Position numbers and translations under genes: made by a program
The notes under the pieces: generated by a model
The model's database searches: none
The model's input: the letters and a program-made list of their open reading frames with translations, nothing else
What the model was told of the DNA's origin: nothing
NCBI RefSeq assembly: GCF_030815255.1
Contig: NZ_JAUSWN010000017.1
Coordinates: forward strand, 7,103 to 71,102
Direction: 5' to 3'
Source: Hathewaya limosa
Lineage (GTDB): Bacteria; Bacillota; Clostridia; Clostridiales; Clostridiaceae
DNA length: 64,000 nt
Shown: positions 7,549 to 17,296 of the stretch, one piece after another
How the letters are laid out: every line of letters starts with the position of its first letter
How positions within the stretch are numbered: the stretch's first letter is position 1

Positions 7549-9282
7549 ATGAAAAAAGAATATTTAATGAAATTATTAAAACCATTACTACCAAAATATA
7601 TTATTGCTATTTTTATAGGGTTACTACTTAATGTTTTTATAGTAGGATCAACCTTTATATCAAAGTTTCTTTTAGATAATGTATTACCATCAAAAGATAT
7701 GTCCGCATTAGTAATATTTGTATTGAGTTATCTTGCTTTTTATATATTAAAAAATATAACATCATTTTTAAAAGAATTTTTATTTTCAAAATTTGGATAT
7801 AAAATTCTTTATGATATAAGAGATAACATATTTTCATCTATTATTATGAAGTTTGACTTTACTTCTTTTTCATCACAAAAGCAAGGATATATTATAACGC
7901 TATTTAGAGATTGGATAAATTCTATTAGTTGGTTTTTATCTAATATCCTTTTAAATACAATTACAGAATGTATTTTACTTGTAATAGGCGTAATAATTTT
8001 AGGGAAAACAAATATAAAAATGCTCTGTATTACCATTATGATTTTACCGATCTATGGTCTTCTTTATTTTCTCTTTAACTCTAAAATAAGAAAAACTAGA
8101 ATGGCAATGATGGATAAAGATGCTGAAGTTACACAAAACCTTAAAGAATCTTTAGACAGTATTAAAGAGATACGAATTTTTAATACAGAAAATATATTTA
8201 TTAAAAAATACAATTTGATTCAGGGGGATTTTAGCAAACATGGTATTAACTATGCCATTATCACTTCAATCTATGATAGTTTAGCAAATGTTATAAGTGT
8301 TTTAGGTAATATTGTAGTTCTATATTATGGAGGAATAGAAGTCTTTAAAGGTACAATGACAATAGGAACATTAATATCTCTAAATTTACTTGTTTCCTTA
8401 TTATATAGTCCAATAGAAAGAATTATTAATTTTAATAGATTACTACAAGTATTTAAAATTGAATTTGATAAACTTAATAAATTTATGAAAGATAATGTCT
8501 CTAATACTAATCCAAAATTAAATACTAATTATGTATCTTATTACGATTATCATAAGGAGAATAAAGATATTCTCTTAAAGTTAGACAAAGTATCTTTTAA
8601 ATATGAGGAGTTACAAATACTAAAAAACATAGATTTAACCATAAAAAAGGGTTGCACATATGCAGTTGTTGGTGAAAATGGTTGTGGGAAATCAACCTTA
8701 ATTAATATAATAACAGGTTTATTAGTTCCTAGTAGTGGAAACATCTTTATTAATGGTATGAATATACATGAAGACCTATGTAAATTTAGAGCTCAAATAG
8801 GGTATGTTCCACAAGATACGTTTTTATTAAATGATTCTATTATAAATAACATTACATTTGGAAGAAAAAATCATTCAAAATACAGTATAGAAGAACTATT
8901 AAACATATGCACTATAAATAATATTATGGGAAAAGATTCATTTGATTTAAACACAACTATTGGTGAAAAAGGTAATAAACTATCTGGAGGTCAAAAGCAA
9001 AAAGTTGCTTTATGTAGAGCATTATATACTAATCCCAAATTACTTATTATTGATGAAGGTACTTGTAACACCGATTCAGATTCAGAAAATAGAATTATTG
9101 AAAATATCAAAAAAGCCTTTCCTGAAATATCAATACTATTAGTTTCTCACAGATTATCAACTATTAAATTATCTGATGAAATTCTTGTTCTAAAAGACTG
9201 TGCAATTATTGAAAAAGGTGTTATAGAAGATTTGCATAAGGATAGTTCTTATTTTTATAAGATGTTTTCAACTGAAGAATAA
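7549..9282 (+). CDS. ABC exporter, fused membrane and ATPase domains
   Basis: 577 residues. A six-helix type-IV exporter domain (about 1-310) precedes an ATPase domain (about 350-577) with Walker A GENGCGKST (near 378), signature LSGGQKQ (near 479), Walker B LLIIDE (catalytic Glu present) and H-loop LLVSHR. The D-loop is atypical (T-C-N-T-D-S-D instead of S-A-L-D). There is no peptidase C39 domain, so any peptide cargo would be cleaved elsewhere. AAAGGA precedes the ATG. The truncated anchored-protein gene upstream suggests it once worked with that partner, as at 39936-42073. Cargo unknown; peptide or drug export is likely. Confidence 0.85.
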   Translation: MKKEYLMKLLKPLLPKYIIAIFIGLLLNVFIVGSTFISKFLLDNVLPSKDMSALVIFVLSYLAFYILKNITSFLKEFLFSKFGYKILYDIRDNIFSSIIMKFDFTSFSSQKQGYIITLFRDWINSISWFLSNILLNTITECILLVIGVIILGKTNIKMLCITIMILPIYGLLYFLFNSKIRKTRMAMMDKDAEVTQNLKESLDSIKEIRIFNTENIFIKKYNLIQGDFSKHGINYAIITSIYDSLANVISVLGNIVVLYYGGIEVFKGTMTIGTLISLNLLVSLLYSPIERIINFNRLLQVFKIEFDKLNKFMKDNVSNTNPKLNTNYVSYYDYHKENKDILLKLDKVSFKYEELQILKNIDLTIKKGCTYAVVGENGCGKSTLINIITGLLVPSSGNIFINGMNIHEDLCKFRAQIGYVPQDTFLLNDSIINNITFGRKNHSKYSIEELLNICTINNIMGKDSFDLNTTIGEKGNKLSGGQKQKVALCRALYTNPKLLIIDEGTCNTDSDSENRIIENIKKAFPEISILLVSHRLSTIKLSDEILVLKDCAIIEKGVIEDLHKDSSYFYKMFSTEE

Positions 9283-9373
9283 TATACTTATGTAAAAACT
9301 GGTAACTTCATGATCTTTTTCATTATAAAAAATTTAGGCGTAATACTTTTAAAGAGGGGGATGAAAATATAAA

Positions 9374-10213
9374 GTGGATAAGAGTATAATATGTAAGAAT
9401 ATCAGTAAATCCTTTGATAATAATATAGTTTTAAAGGATATAAATTTAACTATAAATAAAGGAGAATTCGTAGTTATAGGAGGAGAAAATGCATCGGGAA
9501 AAAGTACGTTAATGAAAATTTTAATTGGCTTACTAATTCCTAATAAGGGGTCTGTAAATGTTTTAGGATTAGATACAACAAAATATTGGAAAAAGATTTC
9601 AACTAGAATAGGAGTAGTCTTGAATAATGAGAGAACTTTATATTGGAAGTTAACTGCAGAAGAAAACTTAGATGTTTTTGGGAAGATATATGGAGTAAAA
9701 AATAAGGTGCTTAAGGAACGAATAAAGTATTTGTTAAAGCAAGTTGGCTTAGAAAATCAAGATAAAAAGCTGGTGGAAAATTATTCTACGGGAATGAAAA
9801 GAAAGTTAATGTTATGCAAAGCCCTTATTCATGACCCTGAAATTATATTTGCAGATGAAATACTAAATGGATTAGATCCTCAAGCCTGTTTAGAAATAAT
9901 GACAATTTTACATGAGTTAAATCAAAGGGGAAAGACTATAGTTTTAATAAGTCATATACTACATACGCTGCCTGATGATTCTAGAATAGTATTAATGAAA
10001 AAGGGGAGCATTATCTTAGATAAACCATTAAAGAGTTTAGATGTAGAAAAAATGATTAATATTAAATATAGCTTAAATGGAGTTAAATATGAAAAGAAGG
10101 TTAGTGAAAAAGATTTTAAAGAAAGTATTTTGAAAATAATAGACCTACAAGCAGAAGATATAAAAATAGAAAATGAAAATATTTATGATACAACAAGGAG
10201 AAAGTTATCATGA
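9374..10213 (+). CDS. NatA-type ABC transporter ATP-binding protein
   Basis: 279 residues. Walker A is GGENASGKST, the signature is the variant Y-S-T-G-M-K-R-K, Walker B is EIIFADE followed by ILNGLDP, and the H-loop is VLISH. The GTG start follows GAGGGGG. Its stop overlaps the next gene (ATGA at 10210), and two ABC-2 permeases follow, so ATPase plus two different permeases form one complex. Such DrrAB/NatAB-like systems commonly export drugs, lipids or antimicrobial peptides. The last 70 residues form the usual variable C-terminal extension. Confidence 0.85.
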   Translation: MDKSIICKNISKSFDNNIVLKDINLTINKGEFVVIGGENASGKSTLMKILIGLLIPNKGSVNVLGLDTTKYWKKISTRIGVVLNNERTLYWKLTAEENLDVFGKIYGVKNKVLKERIKYLLKQVGLENQDKKLVENYSTGMKRKLMLCKALIHDPEIIFADEILNGLDPQACLEIMTILHELNQRGKTIVLISHILHTLPDDSRIVLMKKGSIILDKPLKSLDVEKMINIKYSLNGVKYEKKVSEKDFKESILKIIDLQAEDIKIENENIYDTTRRKLS

Positions 10214-10968
10214 AGTCTATAATTACTATTTTTATTAAAGAATTAAAAATCCAAATGAGATATAGAATGATTTGGATAAATCTTAGTTTAACACCTTTCT
10301 TTATGATAGCTCCATACGTTTTTACAGCTAAAGGAATAGATATGAACTTTGAATCTATGGTTTTAATAGGAAGTATTTTATGGTATTGGTTAAATCAATT
10401 CTTTTTCTCCATAGGAGATTGTTTTAACGAGGAAAGAGAAACAGGCACATTTGTCAGTATAGCATTAAGTCCTATATCATTGATTCAATATCTAATTGGA
10501 AAAGGATTATTTGAGTTTTTTAAGTGTCTATGTATAACTGTAATTACAATGCTGATATTTACCATGGTTGGCATTGGTAAGGCTAACAATATAAAAATGC
10601 TTCTAGTTTATTTAACAAACGGAATATATATGTTTACCTTCTCTATATTCTTTTCTTCTATGACTCTATATTTTAAAAAACTATCTTCTGTAAACTTTTT
10701 AATCCAACAATTAATAGGGGTATTGTCTGGTACTACGGTAAGTGTAGACAAGTATTCTAGATATGTAAGAGTTATTTCTAATGTAATTCCTTTAACTTTT
10801 TCTATTAAAATAGGGAGAAATTTATTTTATGGTAAAAGGTTTACACAAATTTTTCCGGACTTTTTAAAATTAAATGGAATAAGCATAGTATATTTAATTT
10901 TGGGATTAGTTCTTTTAAAAAAGGTGGAGAACAATTTAAGAAACAAAGGAGAATGGGAAGTATGGTAA
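10210..10968 (+). CDS. ABC-2 type permease, first of a pair
   Basis: 252 residues with six predicted membrane segments and the typical E-R-E-T-G-T-F motif of the intracellular coupling region (near residues 76-82). It overlaps the ATPase gene by 4 bp and the second permease by 7 bp, indicating a tight translationally coupled operon. It probably pairs with the 10962 product as a heterodimer. Cargo is unknown. Confidence 0.8.
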   Translation: MKSIITIFIKELKIQMRYRMIWINLSLTPFFMIAPYVFTAKGIDMNFESMVLIGSILWYWLNQFFFSIGDCFNEERETGTFVSIALSPISLIQYLIGKGLFEFFKCLCITVITMLIFTMVGIGKANNIKMLLVYLTNGIYMFTFSIFFSSMTLYFKKLSSVNFLIQQLIGVLSGTTVSVDKYSRYVRVISNVIPLTFSIKIGRNLFYGKRFTQIFPDFLKLNGISIVYLILGLVLLKKVENNLRNKGEWEVW

Positions 10969-11771
10969 GAATTATAGGAATATTTAAAGCAAATTTTTAT
11001 ACAGCTAAGAGGTATAAAATTGATTGGGCAGGATCATTGTTATATCCTTTGTTTAATATATTACCTGCCGTTTTGCTCATTTTTTATAGTGGAAGCACTG
11101 GAATTTCAAGTTTTTTAGGATTGCCCACTACGAACATAGAAACATATATAAAATATTTAATGATAGGAACTGTATATTGGGGATATGTAGAAGTATTATG
11201 GTCCACTATATTTATGTTAAGAAGTTATATGAAATCTGGTCAGTTTGAAGATATATTTTTAAGTCCTATAAAATGTATTGAAAATATATTAGGATGGGCC
11301 GTTTTAGGCATAATTAGAACTACCATTGAATCATTACCATTAATTATCTTAGTAATTATTATAAGTTATAAGAGTCTAACATTAATGAATATTGCTATAG
11401 TGTTAGGAATATTTTTAATGTCTGTAATAGCATCCTTTGGTATGACATTCTTTATATTTGGCTTAACTTTAATAATTAAAGAAGGGGATCAACTAGCTTC
11501 CTTTATTGGAAATTCGGCTCCCTTTTTAGGTGGACTTTATTTTCCTATTATGTTACTACCTAGTCCATTAAGATATATATCTTTTATTTTTCCTTTTACA
11601 TGGGGAGTTGATATATTAAGAGGGACATTATTAAATATTAATACAATTTTTAGTATAAGACATGAATTTATAATTTTGGTTATACTTTCTATAGGATATC
11701 TTATAATAGGAAAAGTAGCATATTATATGTTAGAAAAAAAGGCAAGAAATGTTGGAGTACATGGTTTTTAA
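10962..11771 (+). CDS. ABC-2 type permease, second of a pair
   Basis: About 269 residues with six membrane segments and a conserved S-G-Q-F-E-D-I-F-L-S-P motif typical of ABC-2 permeases. An ATG at 10953 is in frame but sits only one base after the GGAG site, so the ATG at 10962 (MVRIIGIFKANF), about ten bases after GGAG, is the better start. It ends the three-gene operon; a run of about 180 bp separates it from the YcxB-like pair. Confidence 0.8.
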   Translation: MVRIIGIFKANFYTAKRYKIDWAGSLLYPLFNILPAVLLIFYSGSTGISSFLGLPTTNIETYIKYLMIGTVYWGYVEVLWSTIFMLRSYMKSGQFEDIFLSPIKCIENILGWAVLGIIRTTIESLPLIILVIIISYKSLTLMNIAIVLGIFLMSVIASFGMTFFIFGLTLIIKEGDQLASFIGNSAPFLGGLYFPIMLLPSPLRYISFIFPFTWGVDILRGTLLNINTIFSIRHEFIILVILSIGYLIIGKVAYYMLEKKARNVGVHGF

Positions 11772-11948
11772 ACACAGATAAAATAAAAGGCTTAAATTAT
11801 TATTTAGGATATTATTAAGAGAAAAAACACTGCTTTTAATCTAAGATTGATGATTTCACGATAATTATTAACATAAAGTCTATTTTTAGTATATGCTAAA
11901 AATAGACTTTATTAAATTATATGAAATATCAACAGGGGGAAAGATTAC

Positions 11949-12584
11949 ATGGAAGACAAGAAGAGTTTTAATATCTCAATCACTTCAAATGATAAACAAA
12001 GTTATATAGACTTGTTCTGTAAAAAATCTAATATAATAAAAGCATTAAAAAAAAGGATACTTATTAGAATGTTATTATATTATTTATTTCTTATAATCTA
12101 TATATTTGTTTTACCAAATTTAATATTAAAATATATAGATTCTCCATTATTTTCAATATCAACATTTAATATAGGTAGATACAGAATGATTTTAATAGGT
12201 TTATTCATTTATACTACAATCATATCAGGTGTATCGTATTTATGTAAACTAAAGTTAATCAAGAATAATATTAAAAATGTATTAAAGGGAAAAAATTCAA
12301 TTAATTATTATGGGATAGATATGGGCGTTTGTAGCGTGAATAATCTTACAGATGAATACATATTAAGTTTTGATTCAGATAAAATTACTATAGAAACAGA
12401 ATTTTATCAAAGGAGTATCACTTGGGAAAATGTTAAAGATATAGTGAAAGTTAAAGATTATCTATATATTTTTCAAAGCTATAGAAAACTTTTCTTTTTA
12501 ATACCTTTAAATAAAGATAACAAAGATAGATTACTTAAAATAGTATCAGAAAACTCTAACGTTGAATTAAGGGAAGTGAATTAG
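11949..12584 (+). CDS. YcxB-like membrane protein, copy 1
   Basis: 211 residues. Two membrane segments (about 36-58 and 78-100) are followed by a soluble C-terminal domain whose pattern, I-T-W-E-N-V-K-D-I then Y-L-Y-I-F and F-L-I-P-L-N-K, is the YcxB-like C-terminal signature. Function in the family is unknown. AGGGGGAAAG precedes the ATG. It lies 2 bp before a paralogous gene; the two share layout and the tryptophan-centred motif, suggesting an old tandem duplication. Confidence 0.7.
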   Translation: MEDKKSFNISITSNDKQSYIDLFCKKSNIIKALKKRILIRMLLYYLFLIIYIFVLPNLILKYIDSPLFSISTFNIGRYRMILIGLFIYTTIISGVSYLCKLKLIKNNIKNVLKGKNSINYYGIDMGVCSVNNLTDEYILSFDSDKITIETEFYQRSITWENVKDIVKVKDYLYIFQSYRKLFFLIPLNKDNKDRLLKIVSENSNVELREVN

Positions 12585-12586
12585 GA

Positions 12587-13216
12587 ATGTATGAATTTAA
12601 AATTGATATAGATTCTAGTAGATATTTATGTAAAAAAGTTAAATTAATAAAGTTCAAAGAAATCATACGATATATTTTTGCAATTACATTAACAGTTATC
12701 GTAGGTACATTTATAGTTACAGAATATTTGAATGAGTACACTTTTTCCTCTTTAAAAATTAACGAACTTGCATTAATTTTAGAAGAATCAAATAAAATTA
12801 TACATGTAGCTTATACTAATTATATAAAATGGAGTTGTATATTAGGCATAGTTATTTTAGGAATTATAATAATGCAATTAAATAAAAATTTTAGAAAATA
12901 TGTAGATCTTGAATTAAATAAAAAGCAAGTTGCTTATTTTATTGAAAATACATTTCATGTAGATATTAAAGATCAAGGATTATATATTAAAGATAGTATA
13001 AAAGATACTATTTATTACTGGAATATGATAGAAGGCTATTATGAGTCAGATAAATATATATATATTGCAGATAAGTTAAATAATATTATTGCAGTAATTC
13101 CAGTTAATAAGAAAGAAATAGATAAGTCTGAGTTAATAGATAAGCTACAACAATATACTACTAAAATTACAAAACCAAATAAAAAATATAAGTGTATAAA
13201 AAAATCTTTAGAGTAA
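12587..13216 (+). CDS. YcxB-like membrane protein, copy 2
   Basis: 209 residues, paralogous to the preceding gene: two membrane segments (about 23-42 and 80-100), then a domain with Y-Y-W-N-M-I-E-G, Y-I-Y-I-A-D and A-V-I-P-V-N-K-K, the YcxB-like pattern. The ATG follows AAGGGAAG, which lies in the end of copy 1. A strong terminator follows directly. Function is unknown; two dissimilar copies side by side suggest a heteromeric membrane pair. Confidence 0.7.
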   Translation: MYEFKIDIDSSRYLCKKVKLIKFKEIIRYIFAITLTVIVGTFIVTEYLNEYTFSSLKINELALILEESNKIIHVAYTNYIKWSCILGIVILGIIIMQLNKNFRKYVDLELNKKQVAYFIENTFHVDIKDQGLYIKDSIKDTIYYWNMIEGYYESDKYIYIADKLNNIIAVIPVNKKEIDKSELIDKLQQYTTKITKPNKKYKCIKKSLE

Positions 13217-13233
13217 AATCTAAAGATTTTTTT
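13199..13233. terminator. Bidirectional terminator between convergent genes
   Basis: 14-bp perfect arms (AAAAAATCTTTAGA and complement) with A- and T-runs on either side. It overlaps the stop codon of the YcxB-like copy 2 and faces the convergent gene at 13268. Confidence 0.85.
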
Positions 13234-13267
13234 GAATTATTAATTACTAATTATTTAAAAGCTATTC

Positions 13268-13960
13268 TTAAAGGGTCTTTTTATATGTAAATTCAATTTC
13301 CTTTGAAAAATAAGTATCATCATCATATAAAGAATCTCCCGAGAAACCAGCCCCTTTTAAATTAGGAATACTTATACCTAACTTTTCAGCATAGGACGCT
13401 TTAAGATGTAGAACTCCATAATCAGTTAAATATACAGAAGATTTATCATACCATACAATTTCTGCATGGCCTCCACTAGATTCAAATTTAAAATTATCAT
13501 TAGATACTGAATCTACTATTGGAGAAGAAATACAAACAAATTCTTTATCATGAAATTCATTAGAATAAATTTTAGCAACGGCAGTAATTCCTAGAGATAG
13601 AGAATTTTTTTTACCCCTTAATATTTTACTTTCTCCTGTGATACATACCTTATTATAATTATTAGAGTCATTATATATTGTTTTACTGTCCTTACATTGG
13701 GATTTTTCAAAATTTAAGGTTATTTCTTTGTCTAAAGCTTTAGCTTTTTCTATTGATATATGATTTGCTTTAGCAAATTTTTTAAAATATTCATCATCAG
13801 AAATATGTTTAATACCTATATCTTTTTTCTCTAATTCCTTTGGTGACTTTGAGGTAGGTTGTACATCTTCTGATTTAGTATCTAGAAGTTTACTTGATAG
13901 TACGCCTACAATAACAAGAAAAACAGGTATTATAATTAATAATTTTATTTTATTCTTCAT
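13268..13960 (-). CDS. Hypothetical secreted or membrane-anchored protein
   Basis: 230 residues. One N-terminal hydrophobic segment (about 6-24) after a K-N-K-I-K start indicates export with an anchor or uncleaved signal. There is no lipobox. A Lys/Asp/Glu-rich linker (25-60) leads to a soluble domain with three cysteines. No family recognised. No clear ribosome binding site precedes the ATG, so the start is less certain than the frame. It converges on the YcxB pair. Confidence 0.55.
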   Translation of the reverse strand: MKNKIKLLIIIPVFLVIVGVLSSKLLDTKSEDVQPTSKSPKELEKKDIGIKHISDDEYFKKFAKANHISIEKAKALDKEITLNFEKSQCKDSKTIYNDSNNYNKVCITGESKILRGKKNSLSLGITAVAKIYSNEFHDKEFVCISSPIVDSVSNDNFKFESSGGHAEIVWYDKSSVYLTDYGVLHLKASYAEKLGISIPNLKGAGFSGDSLYDDDTYFSKEIEFTYKKTL

Positions 13961-14168
13961 AATTTATATTTAATAAGGAAATAACAAATATGAAATTCCT
14001 ACTAAACTTCACCTCGTTTCTATATCTAGTGGTTATTCCTATACACCTATTCATTTTATTAACCTATAGAGTATGTGTAATTTCTGTATACGTAGGTATA
14101 TACTGAAAACTAATGAGCATAAATTATTAATAACTTATTGTTAGTTGGAATTATAAAAAATTAACGAT

Positions 14169-15023
14169 CTAAAGTATACACTTATAACATCTATACTTTT
14201 CTTTAATTTTAAAGCCTGCAGTTAATGCTGCATTCAATTCATCTGGGCAATCTTCATCAATAAAAAATAAAATTTCTCTTAATGAACCAAATTCAGTATA
14301 TAATTGCCTTAGCGTTTCATTAATTAAAATGTTCTCAATACCTTTATTTTCATATTCCTTATCAATAAATAAACCAACAATCTCTCCTATATCTTTGAAA
14401 ACCTTTGTGAAAATACTTCCACATATGCTTCCATTCTCTCTAAATGCAAATATACGAAAGAGATCTATATCCTTTTGCAGATTATTGCTGTTATAATACA
14501 TTCCCAATGGTATGGCATATTTATCATGAAACACAGCATATTCTTCAAAATTACTATATGTAATCTTTTCCACTTGATTATGGCTTTCATTTCCATGTGA
14601 TTCTAAATTATATAGTGCGGTAACAATACTGGATTCAATTAGTTCAGTATTGTTTTTCATAAAATATTCATTTACATTTTTATTAGTAGAGGGCATACCT
14701 ATGAATAGTTCATATCCTGGCAATTGCTTACTTATATAACTAATAAATTCATCTGCAATTTGGTCATAATCTCCGCTTATTAAAAATCCTAATGTTTGTG
14801 CATACTTTTCATCAGATATCCAAAAATAAGTGCAAACCCCGTATAACACATCCTGGTGATAATAGGCTATTATATTACGGTTTTCCAAATTGATGGCCTT
14901 TTCAAACTCTTCTTTAAGCTCCTTTATTGAATTTATTCTCGGATAACTGGCACGCAAATTATCTTGACTTAATTCCCATGCAAAATTTATTATTTCCTCC
15001 ACTCTATCAATTGTTTTTATCAT
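14169..15023 (-). CDS. GNAT-family acetyltransferase, apparently two tandem GNAT folds
   Basis: 284 residues. The C-terminal half (about 155-284) has the GNAT order: a central strand E-I-V-G-L-F-I-D, a degenerate acetyl-CoA loop (E-Y-E-N-K-G-I-E-N instead of R-x-x-G-x-G/A), then a helix and A-G-F-K. The N-terminal half looks like a second, more degenerate GNAT. Double-GNAT proteins often modify aminoglycosides or small metabolites, but no substrate is indicated. AGGAGAT precedes the ATG. Monocistronic. Confidence 0.65.
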   Translation of the reverse strand: MIKTIDRVEEIINFAWELSQDNLRASYPRINSIKELKEEFEKAINLENRNIIAYYHQDVLYGVCTYFWISDEKYAQTLGFLISGDYDQIADEFISYISKQLPGYELFIGMPSTNKNVNEYFMKNNTELIESSIVTALYNLESHGNESHNQVEKITYSNFEEYAVFHDKYAIPLGMYYNSNNLQKDIDLFRIFAFRENGSICGSIFTKVFKDIGEIVGLFIDKEYENKGIENILINETLRQLYTEFGSLREILFFIDEDCPDELNAALTAGFKIKEKYRCYKCIL

Positions 15024-15371
15024 TGTTTATATCTCCTATAATATTAAAATTTTTATTTAGCTTATTCATATTTAATACGTAACTTCTTATGATTGAGACT
15101 TACTTAATATAAATATAATACATGATTAAAAATAAAATTCAATACTATTTTTAAAATATTTTTAATATTAAGAAAATAATTTAGCAGTAATAATATATAA
15201 AAAAGTTTATATTTAAGAGTTTCTTAAGAAATCTTTAGTAATATTTAATTTATAAATTGTGTAGTTAGTACGAAATATTCGTTTAATGCAACATATAAAA
15301 AACGTAAATCAACTTAATAACCAGTAAATTTACGAAATAGATTATAGAGAAATAATTTTAATATATTACGA
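15024..15371. other. Intergenic, no gene seen
   Basis: Very AT-rich spacer upstream of the acetyltransferase and downstream of the 15445 gene. I see no supported ORF, RNA or promoter here apart from the terminator at its right edge. Confidence 0.5.
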
Positions 15372-15406
15372 AACAAAGTCCAGCAAAATTATTGCTGAAC
15401 TTTGTT
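15372..15406 (-). terminator. Terminator downstream of the 15445 gene
   Basis: Near-perfect arms (AACAAAGTCCAGCAA and TTGCTGAACTTTGTT) around a five-base loop, placed just after the minus-strand gene's stop. Confidence 0.7.
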
Positions 15407-15444
15407 AATATCATACACTATAAAATTATTAATTTAAATATTTT

Positions 15445-15744
15445 TTATTTACTAGTAGGGTTTAAGACATTAACCATACATGTACTTACACCTATAATAA
15501 TCCCACATAGGATGGTATACACTATTGATGGTATATCGATAACATATATTCCTAAAATTCCTATAACTAATATACTCATCATTGAGCAACATCCACAAAA
15601 GCATGCCTTCCACTTCTGGTTAATATGTAACTTTAAACTTAGTTTATTTGTAACTCTATACTTTTTGTCAATCTTTAAATAAAGAATTTGACTTATTCCC
15701 ATTGTTAATATCATAGGTATTAATCTGTATAATAAATCATTCAT
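15445..15744 (-). CDS. Small cysteine-rich membrane protein
   Basis: 99 residues with three membrane segments (about 5-24, 46-66, 72-90). A cluster C-F-C-G-C-C begins the second helix, which could bind metal or be lipidated. No family recognised. A moderate GGCGG site precedes the ATG and a terminator follows, supporting a real single-gene unit. A plus-strand frame over the same DNA has no such support. Confidence 0.5.
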   Translation of the reverse strand: MNDLLYRLIPMILTMGISQILYLKIDKKYRVTNKLSLKLHINQKWKACFCGCCSMMSILVIGILGIYVIDIPSIVYTILCGIIIGVSTCMVNVLNPTSK

Positions 15745-15903
15745 AATGTTTCCGCCATAAAAATTAGATATTTAGTCCACGATTTTAAGTGTGTTTCTTA
15801 CAGAAAATTTTAGCATATTATGAATAACTAAACAAGTTGATTATATAATACAAGCATATTAGTCCTCTAAGTTATTGGAATTAAAATAGATTCTTTAAAA
15901 TGA

Positions 15904-15931
15904 TTCTTATAATGTTATCTAATACCTTTTT
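15904..15931 (-). pseudogene. Fragment of an acetyltransferase 3' end
   Basis: 28 bases match the end of the acetyltransferase gene at 16621-16648 with one difference. The change turns the Trp codon of K-R-Y-W-I-T-L into TAG. The rest of the gap 15745-16095 shows no gene. Confidence 0.5.
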
Positions 15932-16095
15932 TTCATATCTTTTCTTACTTTGACTTCTCATTTATAATGATAATTAATAATATTATAAATAAGAAATTGA
16001 GAAATTATAGGTATTTTTTATCAAATATATTTAGTTAATAAATGATGAATATATCTTTTTTTATCTAAAATATTTAAATAAAAAGGAGAGATAAT

Positions 16096-16359
16096 ATGGA
16101 GAAAACTCGTAGAGTAATTGTTATTATGTTTTCTATTATATATCTTATATTGATAATACTAAGGGTGAATATTCCACGTGTTTTATATATTTTTCTAGGT
16201 GCAATACTACTTGTGAATCAAGCAATTGATGAGTGGAATAAATACTTACAAACCAAAAAAAAGTTTTATTTAGTTATTCCTATAACATCAGTAATAATAC
16301 TTATCTTTGTAATATTTCAATGTGTAATTACTGAAGGTTTTGTGAAATTCCATACTTAG
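16096..16359 (+). CDS. Small hypothetical membrane protein
   Basis: 87 residues, three hydrophobic segments (about 7-24, 27-42, 57-77) separated by short charged loops. AAGGAGAG precedes the ATG and a terminator lies 110 bp downstream, so expression is plausible. No family recognised. Confidence 0.5.
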   Translation: MEKTRRVIVIMFSIIYLILIILRVNIPRVLYIFLGAILLVNQAIDEWNKYLQTKKKFYLVIPITSVIILIFVIFQCVITEGFVKFHT

Positions 16360-16468
16360 ACGTAATAGTCATTAGTGTTATTTATTTAAACCATATCATT
16401 ACTTGGATATTATTTTAATTTTTATAATTGAAAAGACTTAGAGAATGTTTTCATCTGCTAAAATATTT

Positions 16469-16527
16469 TAAGGCTAAGAAAAGATTAAGAACTTTTAAAT
16501 TCTCTTTCACCTTAGCCTTATTTTTTA
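16469..16527 (+). terminator. Terminator
   Basis: TAAGGCTAAG pairs with CTTAGCCTTA across a 32-base loop, followed by TTTTTT. Confidence 0.6.
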
Positions 16528-16623
16528 TAAAAATGAACGGAAACTTTGAAGTTTAGTTTTGGAGCAGGGGAACTCTCCTTACAAATTACCAAATTGACTT
16601 TTGATACTTTCTACCGATAGTTC

Positions 16624-17145
16624 TTATAATGTTATCCAATACCTTTTTACTATACTTCCGTCCTCATCAGCTAGTTCGTTTTCAAAGACCCCGCCATTTA
16701 CAATAATAGTTTTAGCTGAAGCAATATTATCTTTATCACAGGTTATTAGAACCTTGAAAATCCCCATATCTTTACACTTTTCAAGGGCTAATTTTAACAT
16801 TTTAGTTGCATAACCTTTTCTTCTCTCACTAGGTCTAACTCCATAACCTATATGTCCTGCAAATTTAAGCAATGGTTCATTTAAATAATGTCTTATACTA
16901 ATTGCTCCTAATATTTTATTATCTTCATTTACCAAAAAGAAAGTATTAGAAGGAACTAAATTAGGTGGACATGTTTCATCTTTTTTGTAAGATTCTACTC
17001 TTTCTAACCAAGAACTATAATCAGATTCCTTTCGTTTTATAGAGCCAGGATATATATGTCCTTTGGTTGATTCCCATTCCTCCATCATTTCAATGTATGC
17101 ATCTTTGTGTTCCATTGAGGGAATCGCTAAATAAACTTTTTTCAA
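16624..17145 (-). CDS. GNAT-family N-acetyltransferase
   Basis: 173 residues with the acetyl-CoA site intact: G-Y-G-V-R-P-S-E-R-R-K-G-Y-A-T-K-M-L (about 100-117) contains the R-x-x-G-x-A loop, followed by a helix and the A-S-A-K-T-I-I-V-N-G-G-V-F motif. The TTG start follows AAAGGGGTG. Substrate unknown. A fragment of a second copy of its 3' end lies at 15904, so the gene or a relative was duplicated here. Confidence 0.85.
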   Translation of the reverse strand: MKKVYLAIPSMEHKDAYIEMMEEWESTKGHIYPGSIKRKESDYSSWLERVESYKKDETCPPNLVPSNTFFLVNEDNKILGAISIRHYLNEPLLKFAGHIGYGVRPSERRKGYATKMLKLALEKCKDMGIFKVLITCDKDNIASAKTIIVNGGVFENELADEDGSIVKRYWITL

Positions 17146-17296
17146 CTTTAAATCACCCCTTTAAAATTTCTTAGTTTAACATATTCTTTTAATTATAGGT
17201 AATTTTAAATATCATTTCAATAAAATAAACATTTAATTTTTATTTATACAAATAAGGTAATGTATAGTAAAATGGAATTAATAAATAATTTTAAAG

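Noticed and set aside
15392..15682. 96-codon plus-strand frame
   Set aside because: Begins within a terminator hairpin and has no ribosome binding site; the minus-strand frame is better supported.
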